In this document: one piece after another, positions 54,067 to 63,139 of the stretch
Numbering within the stretch: the stretch's first letter is position 1
Layout of the letters: the number at the start of each line of letters is the position of its first letter
Position numbers and translations under genes: made by a program
DNA from: Pseudomonadota bacterium
Lineage (GTDB): Bacteria; Pseudomonadota; Alphaproteobacteria; Acetobacterales; Acetobacteraceae
Assembly (NCBI GenBank): GCA_021851785.1
Contig: JAJZBV010000004.1
Coordinates: forward strand, 1 to 64,000
Length of the DNA stretch: 64,000 nucleotides
Reading direction: 5' to 3'
Notes under the pieces: model-generated
Told to the model about the DNA's origin: nothing
The model's database searches: none
The model's input: only the letters and a program-made list of their open reading frames with translations

Positions 54067-56243
54067 GCCGGCTCCACGAAACGGTCGAGGACGTGCTTGG
54101 TGCCGGCGGCGTCGAAGGCGATCTCGAGCCGGTCGGCCTCGGCGGCGACCACGGTCCCGTGGCCGAATTTCTGATGGAAAATCCGGCTGCCGACGGCGAT
54201 GCCGCGCGGGCGCGCGGGAGAAACACGCGCCTGGAGGGGGAACGCCGTCGCCGGCGCCGGGCGGGCGCCTCGATGCCGGTTTTGTGCCGCCGAGCCGCCA
54301 CGGCTCAACCATTCCTCGGGGATTTCGTCGAGAAACCGGCTCGGGAGGCTCTCCTGCCAATTGGCGTAGATGCGGCGCTGCGCGGCGTGGAGGATGATCA
54401 CCCGCAGGCGTGCGCGGGTGATGCCGACATAGGCGAGCCGGCGCTCCTCCTCCAGCGCCTTGGCGCCGCCCTCATCGAGCGCGCGCGGGTTGGGAAACAC
54501 CCCTTCCTCCCAGCCGGGCAGGAACACGGTGTCGAATTCCAGGCCCTTGGCGGCGTGCAGCGTCATCAGGCTGACCTTGTCGCTGGCGGCGTTTTCCTCG
54601 TTCTCCATCACCAGGGCGACATGGTCGAGAAACCCGGCGAGGCTCTCGAAATCGGCGAGGGCGCGGATGAATTCCTTCAAATTCTCGAGCCGCCCCGGCG
54701 CCTCGGGGGATTTGTCCGCCCGCAGCATGTCGGTATAGCCGCCCTCATCGAGCACGGCGCGCATGGTCGCGACATGCCCTTCGCCGGCCAGCCGCTCGCG
54801 CCAGAGGGCGAGATGGGCGAGCAAGCCGCGCACCCCCTCGCCGGCCCGGCCGCGCAAAGTCCCCGCGGCGAGCAGCGCCGAAGCGGCGGCGGTGAGCGGG
54901 ACATCCTCCGCCCGCGCGCGTTCATGCAGCGCCCTGAGCGCGACCGCCCCCACCCCCCGGCGCGGCACGTTGATGACGCGCTCGAACGCCAGATCGTCGC
55001 CGGGCTGGACCAAAAGCCGGGCATAGGCGATGGCGTCGCGGATTTCGGCGCGCTCGTAAAACCGGAGGCCGCCGATGACGCGATAGGGAATCCCGAGGCC
55101 GATCAGCCTTTCCTCGAAGGCGCGGGTCTGGAACCCGGCGCGGACCAGGATCGCCATCTCGGCCAGGCTCTCGCCGGACCGCTGCAAGGCTTCGATGCGC
55201 TCGCCGACGGCGCGGGCCTCCTCCTCCGAATCCCAGAGGCTGAGCACGGTCACGTTCTCGCCCCCGCCCGCCTTCTTGCCCCCGCTCGCCGGCGCGCGGT
55301 CTCCACCGCCGGGGCGCAGCGTCTTGCCGAGGCGGCCGGCATTATGGGCGATGAGGCCACTGGCGGCGGCGAGGATCGGCGCCGTCGAGCGGTAATTGCG
55401 CTCCAGGCGAATGACCCGGGCGCCGGGGAAATCCTTCTCGAAGCGGAGAATGTTTTCGACCTCGGCGCCGCGCCAGGAATAAATGCTCTGGTCGTCATCG
55501 CCGACGCAGCAAATATTCCGCCCGGCCTGCGCCAGAAGCCGGAGCCAGAGATACTGCACGACATTGGTATCCTGGTATTCATCGACCAGGAGATAGCGGA
55601 ATTGCCGGTGATACTGGGCGAGGACATCGGGATTTTCGCGCAGGATGTCGGTCACATGCAAAAGGAGATCGCCGAAATCGGTGGCGTTGAGCGCCTTGAG
55701 CCGGGCTTGATAGGCGCCGTAAAGCGCCAGCATGCGCCCGCCGGCGAGATCGCCGGCCGCCGCCGGCATCACCCGCGCCGGCCCCTCGCCGCGATCCTTC
55801 CAACGCTGGATCTGGTTCATCAGGAGCGGCGGCGGCCAGCGTTTGGCGTCGATCCGCTCGGCCTCCATCACTTGTTTGAGAAGACGAAGCTGATCATCGG
55901 CATCGAGAATGGTGAAATTGGCCTGAAGTCCGGCGAGCGAGGCGTGGCGGCGCAGCAGGCGCGCGGCGAGCGCGTGGAAAGTGCCGAGCCACAGCCCCTC
56001 CACCGGGCGGCCGAGGATCGCCGCCACCCGTTCGCGCATCTCGCGCGCCGCCTTGTTGGTGAAGGTGACGGCGAGGATCTGCCCCGGGCTCGCCCGGCCG
56101 GTGAGCAGGATATGGGCGAAGCGGGTGGTCAGAACCCGCGTCTTGCCGGTGCCGGCGCCGGCCAGCACCAGAACCGGACCCTCCAGCGTCTCGACAGCCA
56201 TGCGCTGCTCGGGGTTCAGCCGCGCGAGATGCTCGGCCATCAT
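54063..56243 (-). CDS. uvrD: UvrD/PcrA-type DNA helicase
   Basis: Superfamily 1A 3'-5' helicase of 726 residues acting in excision and mismatch repair. Helicase motifs are seen in order: Ia/I region LAGAGTGKTRVLTTR, TFTNKAAREM, motif II LLVDEYQDTN, motif III VGDDDQSIYSWRGA, motif IV RLERNYRS, motif V LMTLHAAKGLEFDTVFL and motif VI AYVGITRARLR. The C-terminal tail ends with the PcrA/UvrD-type segment GSRIFHQKFGHGTVVA. Two adjacent ATGs (56243 and 56240) follow GGGAGA; a longer open frame upstream is not needed. Coupled to prmA. Confidence 0.95.
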   Translation of the reverse strand: MMAEHLARLNPEQRMAVETLEGPVLVLAGAGTGKTRVLTTRFAHILLTGRASPGQILAVTFTNKAAREMRERVAAILGRPVEGLWLGTFHALAARLLRRHASLAGLQANFTILDADDQLRLLKQVMEAERIDAKRWPPPLLMNQIQRWKDRGEGPARVMPAAAGDLAGGRMLALYGAYQARLKALNATDFGDLLLHVTDILRENPDVLAQYHRQFRYLLVDEYQDTNVVQYLWLRLLAQAGRNICCVGDDDQSIYSWRGAEVENILRFEKDFPGARVIRLERNYRSTAPILAAASGLIAHNAGRLGKTLRPGGGDRAPASGGKKAGGGENVTVLSLWDSEEEARAVGERIEALQRSGESLAEMAILVRAGFQTRAFEERLIGLGIPYRVIGGLRFYERAEIRDAIAYARLLVQPGDDLAFERVINVPRRGVGAVALRALHERARAEDVPLTAAASALLAAGTLRGRAGEGVRGLLAHLALWRERLAGEGHVATMRAVLDEGGYTDMLRADKSPEAPGRLENLKEFIRALADFESLAGFLDHVALVMENEENAASDKVSLMTLHAAKGLEFDTVFLPGWEEGVFPNPRALDEGGAKALEEERRLAYVGITRARLRVIILHAAQRRIYANWQESLPSRFLDEIPEEWLSRGGSAAQNRHRGARPAPATAFPLQARVSPARPRGIAVGSRIFHQKFGHGTVVAAEADRLEIAFDAAGTKHVLDRFVEPA

Positions 56244-56364
56244 GGGTCTCCCGGGCTTTGCCGCGTCAGGGCCGGGCAGGGTGTGGGGAAAGTGCTCACC
56301 AAGGGGGTATAGAACGCATGGCGATGGCATCCAACCCGCGATCCCGGCGGCCGGCGCCGGCGGC

Positions 56365-57312
56365 ATGAAGCTTCTCAAGATCCTGCTCGAAGCCTCGGCG
56401 CGGCAGGGGCGGCCGTTGCTCGCCATCGCCATTTTCGGCGGGCTGCTGATCCCGCCGCTCGCGCACGCGCTGCGCCGGGTGATCCTCCCGGAGGTGCTGG
56501 CGCTGACCACGCTGGTCCTGCTCAGGATCGACATTCCCGCCGCTTTCGCCCATCTCCGCCGGCCGGGGCGGCTGGCCCTGATCATCGGGTTTCATCTGCT
56601 GATCTGCCCGCTGATCGCCTTCGCGGTGGTGCGCGCGCTGCCGCTCGATCACGGTATCGCCGCCGGTGTGGTGGTCTTCGCGACCGGCTGCGGCGCACTC
56701 TCGGCGCCGGCTTTCGCGCGCCTGGTCGGGCTCGATCCGGAATTGTCGCTGCTGATGACCCTCGGCACCACGTTTCTGGTCCCCCTCACCGCGCCGCCGA
56801 TCGTGTTCGCGCTGACCGGGATCGATCTCGCGATCGGGCCGGCGGCGTTCATGCTGCGTCTCGCGCTCACCATCGGGCTGCCGCTTCTGGTGGCCCTCGG
56901 TTTGCGTCGCGCGATCGGCCGGGACCGGCTCGGCGAGATCGGCGGTGCCGTCGATGGCGGGGTGGTGTGGCTGCTGGTGCTCTATGGATTTGGGGTCATG
57001 GACGGGCTCGCGGCCCGGCTCGGCGCCGATCCGCTCTGGGTGGTGGCGGCGGCGCTTGCCGCCTTCCTCGCCGATTTCGGGCTCAATCTGATCACCGCCG
57101 TCGCGTTTTTTCCGCTCGGCCGGGCCGGCGCGGCCTCGGTCGGGCTGGTCTCGGGCAATCGCAACATGGCGCTCTATCTCGCCGTGCTCCCGGCTGGCGC
57201 CGATCCCAGGCTCGGTCTCTTTTTCGCCCTCTGCCAGTTCCCGCTCTATCTCAGCCCATTCCTGCTGCGCCCGCTTTATCGCCGGCTGATGGCGCGCCCG
57301 GTTTCGGCCTGA
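56365..57312 (+). CDS. Bile acid:sodium symporter-like membrane protein
   Basis: Integral membrane protein of 315 residues with about ten hydrophobic helices. It resembles the BASS family: conserved FATGCGALSAPAFARLVGLD, the crossover-type LVSGNRNMALYLAV, and PLTAPPIVFAL. Transport substrate and ion are not clear. The ATG at 56365 lies in the divergent gap from uvrD. Its last 62 bases overlap the convergent metF gene. Confidence 0.72.
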   Translation: MKLLKILLEASARQGRPLLAIAIFGGLLIPPLAHALRRVILPEVLALTTLVLLRIDIPAAFAHLRRPGRLALIIGFHLLICPLIAFAVVRALPLDHGIAAGVVVFATGCGALSAPAFARLVGLDPELSLLMTLGTTFLVPLTAPPIVFALTGIDLAIGPAAFMLRLALTIGLPLLVALGLRRAIGRDRLGEIGGAVDGGVVWLLVLYGFGVMDGLAARLGADPLWVVAAALAAFLADFGLNLITAVAFFPLGRAGAASVGLVSGNRNMALYLAVLPAGADPRLGLFFALCQFPLYLSPFLLRPLYRRLMARPVSA

Positions 57313-58252
57313 CGCCGAGGATATGGGCGATGGCATAGGTGAGGTCGGGGCGGTTCAGGGTGTAGAAATGGAATTCATCGACGCCGTTGGCTTGCAGGAG
57401 ACGCACCTGCTCGGCGGCGATCACCGCGCCGACGATGCGGCGGAGTTCGGGGTCGTCCTCGGTGCCGGCGAAGAGATGCCCGAGCCAGGCCGGAACGCTC
57501 GCCCCGCAGAGCGCGCTGAACCGCGCCGCCTGGGCGTAGTTCGAGACCGGCATGATGCCGGGGACGATCGGCGCGGTGAGGCCGGCGGCGAGGGCGCGGT
57601 CGAGAAAGCGGAGATAGGTGTCGGTTTCGAAGAAATACTGGGTGATGGCGCGGGTCGCGCCGGCGTCGAGCTTGCGTTTGAGATTGTCGAGATCGGCCTC
57701 CGGGCTCGGCGCCTGGGGATGGGTCTCGGGATAGGCGGCGACCGAAATCTCGAACGGCGCGATGCGGCGAAGGCCGGCGACGAGATCGGCGGCGTAAGCG
57801 TAGCCCTCCGCGTGCGGCTGATAGGGTTCGCCCGGTGGCGGATCGCCGCGGAGGGCAACGATATGCCGCACCCCCGCCGCCCAGTATTGCCGGGCGATGG
57901 CGTCGATCTCGGCGCGGCTCGCGCCGATGCAGGTGAGATGCGCCGCCGGGGTGAGGGTGGTTTCCTGGACGATGCGCGCGACCGTCGCATGGGTGCGGGT
58001 CTGGGTGGTGCCGCCGGCGCCATAGGTGACCGAGACGAAGCGCGGCGCGAGCCGCTCGAGGCGCCGGATGCAGCTCCAGAGTTGCGCCTCGAGGGCGGCG
58101 TTGCGCGGCGGGAAAAACTCGAAGGAGAGCAGCGGCGGCGGCTGCGCGGCATCGCGCGCCGGGAGTCCGGCGATGCGCGGGCCGGTCAGCCAGCGCTCGA
58201 GGGTCGCCGGCGATGAGGCGGAGCCGTTCGGCGGCGGGGCGGCGGCGGGCAT
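57251..58252 (-). CDS. metF: Methylenetetrahydrofolate reductase
   Basis: FAD enzyme of 333 residues that reduces 5,10-methylene-THF to 5-methyl-THF for methionine synthesis. Blocks include LLSFEFFPPRN (catalytic Glu), FVSVTYGAGGTTQTRT, HIVALRGDPP, ISVAAYPETHPQAP and AITQYFFETDTYLRFLD. A 38-residue Pro/Ala-rich N-terminal extension precedes the barrel. GAGGAG lies upstream of ATG 58252; the frame stays open further but runs into the divergent mlaA gene. I looked for a SAM or SAH riboswitch upstream and saw none. Confidence 0.94.
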   Translation of the reverse strand: MPAAAPPPNGSASSPATLERWLTGPRIAGLPARDAAQPPPLLSFEFFPPRNAALEAQLWSCIRRLERLAPRFVSVTYGAGGTTQTRTHATVARIVQETTLTPAAHLTCIGASRAEIDAIARQYWAAGVRHIVALRGDPPPGEPYQPHAEGYAYAADLVAGLRRIAPFEISVAAYPETHPQAPSPEADLDNLKRKLDAGATRAITQYFFETDTYLRFLDRALAAGLTAPIVPGIMPVSNYAQAARFSALCGASVPAWLGHLFAGTEDDPELRRIVGAVIAAEQVRLLQANGVDEFHFYTLNRPDLTYAIAHILGVRPKPGAPSAGDKAGAAGMG

Positions 58253-58444
58253 GGAACCAACTCCTCGAAAGCGCGGGAAACGCGCTGGTTTTGTTGACCA
58301 AATCGGCCGCCGCCGCAAGCGCGCGATGCGGCAAAGCTTTACGCCGGGCCCGCGCGACCCTATTTCACGGGGAACAGCTTGGCGGCGGCGCGCCGGTGCC
58401 CGGCTTTCTGGACTGGCCCCCGGCCCCACGACAAGGATCCCCGC

Positions 58445-59239
58445 ATGAGCCGCTGGCTTTCTCCCCTTGCCCTGCCGCTTGCCATATCGCTCCTCGCCCT
58501 CCTCGTCACCGCCTGCGCTCCGCGCCCACCGGCGGACGACAAGGAGGCGGTCGCCGATTACCGGGAGACCAACGACCCGCTGGAGCCGACCAACCGGTTT
58601 TTCTACAAGACCAACGACCAGCTCGACGCGGTGACGCTGAAGCCGGCGGCAGAGGCCTATCGCTATGTCCTCCCCGATGGCGCGCGCGAGAGCGTCCACA
58701 ACATGCTCGTCAACCTCAACGACCCGACGGTATTCTTCAACGACGTCGTCGAGGCCGAGCCGCGCCGCGCCGGCGATACATTGATGCGTTTCCTGATCAA
58801 CTCGACGCTCGGCGTCGGCGGGTTCTTCGACGTCGCGAAGCACTGGGGCTATCCCAACCACGACGCCGATTTCGGCATGACGCTGGCGCTCTATGGCGTG
58901 CCGCCGGGGCCGTATCTGTTCCTTCCCATCATCGGTCCGTCCAACCCGCGTGATCTCGCCGGCTTCGGCGTCGATATCGCGGATTGGCCGTTCACCTGGA
59001 TGACCAACGGCACCACGATTTACGCCTTGGAGTGGGCCTATTATGGCCTCAACGCCATCGATGTGCGCTCGCGCGTGCTAGATTCGCTCGATCAGGTGCA
59101 AAAAACCGCGCTCGACCCCTACGCCACCATCAGGAGCCTCTATCGCCAGCGCCGGGAGAGCCAGATCGAGGCGATCCGCAACGATCATCGCGCCACCGTG
59201 CCGGCCTGGTTCCCGGCGCCGGCGACGCAAACCGAATAA
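58445..59239 (+). CDS. mlaA: MlaA (VacJ) family outer-membrane lipoprotein
   Basis: 264-residue lipoprotein that removes phospholipids from the outer leaflet of the outer membrane. The leader ends in lipobox LVTAC. Family motifs are NDPLEPTNRFFYKTND, LNDPTVFFNDVVEAEP, RFLINSTLGVGGFFDVA and DFGMTLALYGVPPGPYLFLPIIGPS, followed by RDLAGFGVD. ATG 58445 is the only start giving a lipoprotein leader. mlaC follows 53 bases later; the MlaFEDB ABC components are not in the window. Confidence 0.94.
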   Translation: MSRWLSPLALPLAISLLALLVTACAPRPPADDKEAVADYRETNDPLEPTNRFFYKTNDQLDAVTLKPAAEAYRYVLPDGARESVHNMLVNLNDPTVFFNDVVEAEPRRAGDTLMRFLINSTLGVGGFFDVAKHWGYPNHDADFGMTLALYGVPPGPYLFLPIIGPSNPRDLAGFGVDIADWPFTWMTNGTTIYALEWAYYGLNAIDVRSRVLDSLDQVQKTALDPYATIRSLYRQRRESQIEAIRNDHRATVPAWFPAPATQTE

Positions 59240-59292
59240 CCCGCGAGCGGGCTCGCGGTTGCTCCGGTTTTTCCCCAAGGAAGAGAGAGACC

Positions 59293-59895
59293 ATGCTGAA
59301 AAGACGTCAGGTTTTCCCCCTCATTGGCCTCGCCCCGGCGCTGCTGTGGCGGCGGCGCGCGCAGGCCGCCGATCCCGCCGGCTTCGTGCGCGAGGTGGGT
59401 GATCAGCTCGTCGGCGTCATCAACGGCCCCGGCTCGACGGTCGACAAGCGCGGCCAGATCCGCCAGATCATCGACCGTTTCGTCGATGTCGACGGTATCG
59501 GCCGCTTCTGCCTCGGCCGTTTCTGGCGCCTCGCGACGCCGCCGCAGCGGCAGGACTATCTCGCCTTGTTCCATCAGGTGCTGGTGACCAGCATCTCCGG
59601 CCATCTCGGCGAATATAAGGGGGTGCGCTACACGCTGGGGCGCGTCTCTCCGCACGACGATACGGTCTGGGTCGGAACCACGATCTTTCGCCCCAACAAC
59701 CCGCAGGCGGACGTGCAATGGGTGATCGCGACCGTCGATGGCGGCCAGAAGATCGAGGATCTGGTGGTCGAGGGCACCAGCCTCCGCCTCACCCAGCGCA
59801 GCGATTACGCGGGCTTCCTCCAGCACAACGGCGACAACGTCCAGGCGCTGATCGATGCCATGCGGCGCACCCTGGCGCAGGCTTCCCAGGGTTAG
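59293..59895 (+). CDS. mlaC: MlaC/Ttg2D family phospholipid-binding protein
   Basis: Periplasmic carrier of 200 residues that shuttles phospholipids between MlaA and the inner-membrane Mla complex. A short leader with a run of arginines (MLKRRQVFPLIGLAPALLWRRR, cleavage near AQA) is followed by FVDVDGIGRFCLGRFWRLATPPQRQDYLALF, the family core, and by KIEDLVVEGTSLRLTQRSDY. ATG 59293 follows a GGAAGAGAG site. Its stop overlaps the convergent GNAT gene by 4 bases. Confidence 0.93.
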   Translation: MLKRRQVFPLIGLAPALLWRRRAQAADPAGFVREVGDQLVGVINGPGSTVDKRGQIRQIIDRFVDVDGIGRFCLGRFWRLATPPQRQDYLALFHQVLVTSISGHLGEYKGVRYTLGRVSPHDDTVWVGTTIFRPNNPQADVQWVIATVDGGQKIEDLVVEGTSLRLTQRSDYAGFLQHNGDNVQALIDAMRRTLAQASQG

Positions 59896-60437
59896 CCTTC
59901 CCGGGGATGGGGCGGCGCGCGCTCGCTCCGATAAACCAGCATCTCATAGCCATCGCGGGTGAACGCGCCGGTCTCGCGCATGCCGATTCCGCCGAGCACC
60001 AGGCGCGAGGCGACGTTGTCGGCGCGCGCCACGGCGACGATCCGGGGAAGACCCGCCTCTTCATGGGCAAAACGCAGCGCCGCCCCCGCCGCCTCGCGCG
60101 CGAGACCCTGGCCGCGCGCCTCCGGCCACAGCGCGAAACGGAGCGCCGGGCCGAGGCCGTCGGGCCGCGCCATGATCCCGGCGATGCCGACGAACCGCCC
60201 ATCCGTCCGCCGCCGCGCCGACCACATGCCCACCCCTTCGCGCGCCCAGAAGGCGATATCCTCGGCGAGTTCGGCCATCGTCTGCTGCGGCAGGCGGACG
60301 CCGCCGAGCATCACCGCGAATACCCGGGGATCGGCCTTGAGCGCGATCAGCGCCGGCAAATCCGCCCCCGCGACCGGGCGCAGCACGAGGCGGCCAGTCC
60401 CCAAGACGAGCCGGCCAAAGATGGGGTGGCCGCTCAT
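59892..60437 (-). CDS. GNAT-family N-acetyltransferase (RimJ/RimL-like)
   Basis: Acetyltransferase of 181 residues. It opens with the RimJ/RimL-type strand GTGRLVLRPVAGADLPAL, and the acetyl-CoA pyrophosphate loop is EARGQGLAREAAGAALRFA, followed by DNVASRLVLGGIGMRETG. The substrate could be a protein N terminus, an amine or a small molecule. It lies 30 bases downstream of ettA and may be cotranscribed with it. Confidence 0.88.
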   Translation of the reverse strand: MSGHPIFGRLVLGTGRLVLRPVAGADLPALIALKADPRVFAVMLGGVRLPQQTMAELAEDIAFWAREGVGMWSARRRTDGRFVGIAGIMARPDGLGPALRFALWPEARGQGLAREAAGAALRFAHEEAGLPRIVAVARADNVASRLVLGGIGMRETGAFTRDGYEMLVYRSERAPPHPREG

Positions 60438-60467
60438 GTCCCGCCGGGCCGCCGCCCGCCGCCGCGC

Positions 60468-62150
60468 TCAGCGGGTGAGCGGGCGGTATTTGATGCGGTG
60501 CGGCTCGGTCGCGTCGGCGCCGAGGCGCGCGCGCTTGTCTTCCTCATAGGCCGCGAAATTGCCTTCGAACCATTCGACATGGCTGTCACCCTCGAAGGCG
60601 AGGATATGGGTCGCGAGCCGATCGAGGAACCAGCGATCATGGCTGATGATCACCGCGCAGCCGGGAAATTCCGCGAGAGCCTCCTCCAGCGCGCGCAGCG
60701 TATCGACGTCGAGATCGTTGGTCGGTTCATCGAGCAGGATGACATTGGCTTCGGTTTTCAACATCTTGGCGAGATGGACGCGGTTGCGCTCGCCGCCCGA
60801 GAGCAGGCCGACCTTCTTCTGCTGATCGGCGCCCTTGAAGTTGAAGGCGCCGACATAGGCGCGTGACGCGACCGCGCGCTTACCGAGATAGATCACATCG
60901 GTGCCGCCGCTGATTTCCTCCCACACCGTTTTGGTCGCCTCCAGGCTGTCGCGGCTTTGATCGACATAGCCGAGCCTGACCGTCTCGCCGACGCGCAAAC
61001 TGCCGGAATCGGGCGTCTCCTGGCCGGTGATCATGCGAAACAGCGTCGTCTTGCCGGCGCCGTTGGGGCCGATCACGCCGACGATGCCGCCCGGCGGCAG
61101 CTTGAAGCTCAACCCCTCGATCAGCAAACGGTCGCCATAGCCCTTGCCGAGATTTTCCGCCTCGATCACCGTGCCGCCGAGACGCGGGCCTGGCGGGATG
61201 ATGATCTCGGCGACGCCGCCGGTGAGTTCCTGCGATTTCGCCAGCATGTCCTCATAGCGGGCGATGCGGGCGCGATTCTTGGCCTGGCGCGCGCGCGGGC
61301 TCGCGCCGATCCATTCCTCCTCGGCGGCGAGGGCCCGCTGGCGGGCACTTTCCTCTTTCTCCTCCTGGGCGAGGCGTTTGCGCTTTTGCGCCAGCCACGA
61401 GGAGTAATTGCCCTCGAAGGGATAGCCGCGGCCGCGCTCGATTTCGAGAATCCAGTTGGTGACGTTGTCGAGGAAATAGCGGTCATGGGTGACGACGATC
61501 ACCGTGCCGGCATAGTCACGGAGCGTGTGTTCGAGCCAGGCGACGCTTTCGGCGTCGAGATGGTTGGTCGGCTCGTCGAGTAAAAGGAGATCGGGTTTTT
61601 CCAGCAATAGCCGGCAGAGGGCGACCCGGCGCTTCTCGCCGCCGGATAGCGGGCCGACGAGGGCATCGGGCGGCGGGCAGCGCAGCGCATCGAGCGCGAT
61701 TTCGACCCGGCGCTCGAGATCCCAGCCCTCACCGGCGTCGATCACGCCTTGCAACTCGGCCTGCTCGGCGAGCAGCGCCTCCATCCGCGCGTCATCCATC
61801 GGCTCGGCGAAGGCATTGGCGATGTCATTGAAGCGGGCGAGCGCGGCCTTGAGGGCGGAAAACGCTTCCTCGACATTTTCGCCCACCGTCTTGTCGGGAT
61901 CGAGCCGCGGCTCCTGGGCGAGGTAGCCGACGCGCACGCCATCGGCGGCCCAGGCCTCGCCGCCGAACTCGGCCTCGAGTCCCGCCATGATGCGGAGGAG
62001 CGTCGATTTGCCGGCGCCATTGACGCCGAGCACGCCGATCTTCACCCCCGGCAGGAAGGAGAGGGTAATGCCCTTGAACACCTCGCGCCCGCCTGGATAG
62101 GCTTTGGTGAGGTCTTTCATCACATAGACGTATTGATAACGCGCCATCAT
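60468..62150 (-). CDS. ettA: Energy-dependent translational throttle protein EttA (ABC-F)
   Basis: ABC-F ATPase of 560 residues that binds the ribosomal E site and gates elongation by ATP/ADP level. Two ABC cassettes: Walker A GVNGAGKSTLLRI and IGPNGAGKTTLFRM, signatures LSGGEKRRVALCRL and LSGGERNRVHLAKM, Walker B LLLLDEPTNHLD and VILLDEPTNDLD. The arm and P-site tether region between them includes EEWIGASPRARQAKNRARI, typical of EttA. Two adjacent ATGs form the start. No membrane segments. Confidence 0.96.
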   Translation of the reverse strand: MMARYQYVYVMKDLTKAYPGGREVFKGITLSFLPGVKIGVLGVNGAGKSTLLRIMAGLEAEFGGEAWAADGVRVGYLAQEPRLDPDKTVGENVEEAFSALKAALARFNDIANAFAEPMDDARMEALLAEQAELQGVIDAGEGWDLERRVEIALDALRCPPPDALVGPLSGGEKRRVALCRLLLEKPDLLLLDEPTNHLDAESVAWLEHTLRDYAGTVIVVTHDRYFLDNVTNWILEIERGRGYPFEGNYSSWLAQKRKRLAQEEKEESARQRALAAEEEWIGASPRARQAKNRARIARYEDMLAKSQELTGGVAEIIIPPGPRLGGTVIEAENLGKGYGDRLLIEGLSFKLPPGGIVGVIGPNGAGKTTLFRMITGQETPDSGSLRVGETVRLGYVDQSRDSLEATKTVWEEISGGTDVIYLGKRAVASRAYVGAFNFKGADQQKKVGLLSGGERNRVHLAKMLKTEANVILLDEPTNDLDVDTLRALEEALAEFPGCAVIISHDRWFLDRLATHILAFEGDSHVEWFEGNFAAYEEDKRARLGADATEPHRIKYRPLTR

Positions 62151-62217
62151 CGGGCTCCGGCAGGGAAGGGGCGGTTTTAGGGGGGTCCGGGCGGCGGGGC
62201 AACGGCCCGGCCCGATC

Positions 62218-62291
62218 TGCGCCCGGCAGGACTTGAACCCGCAACCAAGCCGTTATGAGCGGCCCGCTCTAACCAGTTGAGCTACAGGCGC
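62218..62291 (-). tRNA. tRNA-Ile (CAU anticodon, lysidine type)
   Basis: A complete cloverleaf of 74 bases without an encoded CCA. Acceptor GCGCCTG pairs with CGGGCGC (one G-U), D stem GCTC/GAGC, anticodon stem GGCCG/CGGCT with loop CTCATAA, and T stem GCGGG/CCTGC with TTCAAGT. Anticodon CAU could mean Met or Ile2. The acceptor-D stretch CCTGTAGCTCA and the GCTCATAACGG anticodon region resemble alphaproteobacterial tRNA-Ile2, whose C34 is changed to lysidine by TilS to read AUA, so I call Ile. Confidence 0.85.
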
Positions 62292-62412
62292 ATGAGTTCG
62301 ACCATGCCGGCAAGAAGCGGGATTTGGCAAGAGGCGGAAAGTCGTTCTTCTTGACCGAAGCCAGCCGAGCCATTTCTCTCACATTGTAAGATCAAGGTCG
62401 GAGGTTGTCGCC

Positions 62413-62886
62413 ATGAGTGACGGAGTTGTTGCCGTAGTTGCGGCCGAGGCTCCCCCGCGGAGCAAGCCGAGCAACTATCCCGAACCCTTTGCGTCACGGA
62501 TGGCAGGGCGGATGAAACGGCCGCTCGGTGACCTGTTCGGCCTGAAAAATTTTGGCGTGAACCTCACACGTCTTTCGCCGGGCGCCATGTCCGCCCTGCA
62601 TCATCGGCACACGCGCCAGGACGAGTTCATCTATGTCATTGAAGGCGAGCCAACCCTTTTCACCGATTCCGGAGAAACGCTCCTCAAGCCCGGCATGGTC
62701 GCTGGTTTCGCGGCAAACGGTACGGCGCACCACCTCGAGAATCGCACGGATAGGGATTGCGTGATCCTGGAGATAGGCGATCGCTCAGACGGCGACGAGG
62801 GCAGTTATCCGGCGGATGACATCGCGGCGACAATGGGCGACGACGGCAAATGGCGGTTTACCCACAAGGACGGGACACCCTACTGA
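62413..62886 (+). CDS. Cupin domain-containing protein
   Basis: Single cupin of 157 residues. Motif 1 is [21 protein letters not shown] with the metal-binding histidines and glutamate, and motif 2 is [20 protein letters not shown]. The C terminus ([23 protein letters not shown]) is characteristic of a conserved proteobacterial cupin subgroup of unknown function. It has its own promoter region after the tRNA; no operon partners. Confidence 0.85.
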   Translation: MSDGVVAVVAAEAPPRSKPSNYPEPFASRMAGRMKRPLGDLFGLKNFGVNLTRLSPGAMSALHHRHTRQDEFIYVIEGEPTLFTDSGETLLKPGMVAGFAANGTAHHLENRTDRDCVILEIGDRSDGDEGSYPADDIAATMGDDGKWRFTHKDGTPY

Positions 62887-63139
62887 GCGCGATGGCTTGC
62901 CCCCCCATGCACGAAGCCGGTTGACCGCTTTTCGCCCAATACCGGCATTCGAGATGGAACACTACCGAAGAACTCCCGGCGCCGGCTTGGGGGGCTTTTC
63001 CCGGGGCGGCCATTCTGTCATGTTCGTGATCGCATCGTCGGCGGCGACGCCGCGCGGGGCAGGGTTGTTGTGCTCTTGTTATGCGCTTGTCGTCTCCGAT
63101 CAGATCACCCGGATCAGAAAACATAAGGAACCGTCCCGG

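Noticed and set aside
58253-58444. Possible SAM or SAH riboswitch upstream of metF
   Set aside because: I looked for the conserved cores and saw none in the metF-mlaA gap.
58252-58861. Upstream extension of the metF frame
   Set aside because: It runs antisense through mlaA, and the conserved barrel starts after ATG 58252, which has a good ribosome site.
62218-62291. Reading the CAU tRNA as elongator or initiator tRNA-Met
   Set aside because: The acceptor starts with a paired G-C, unlike initiator tRNA, and the acceptor and anticodon-stem sequences resemble tRNA-Ile2 more than elongator Met; a TilS-target model would settle it.
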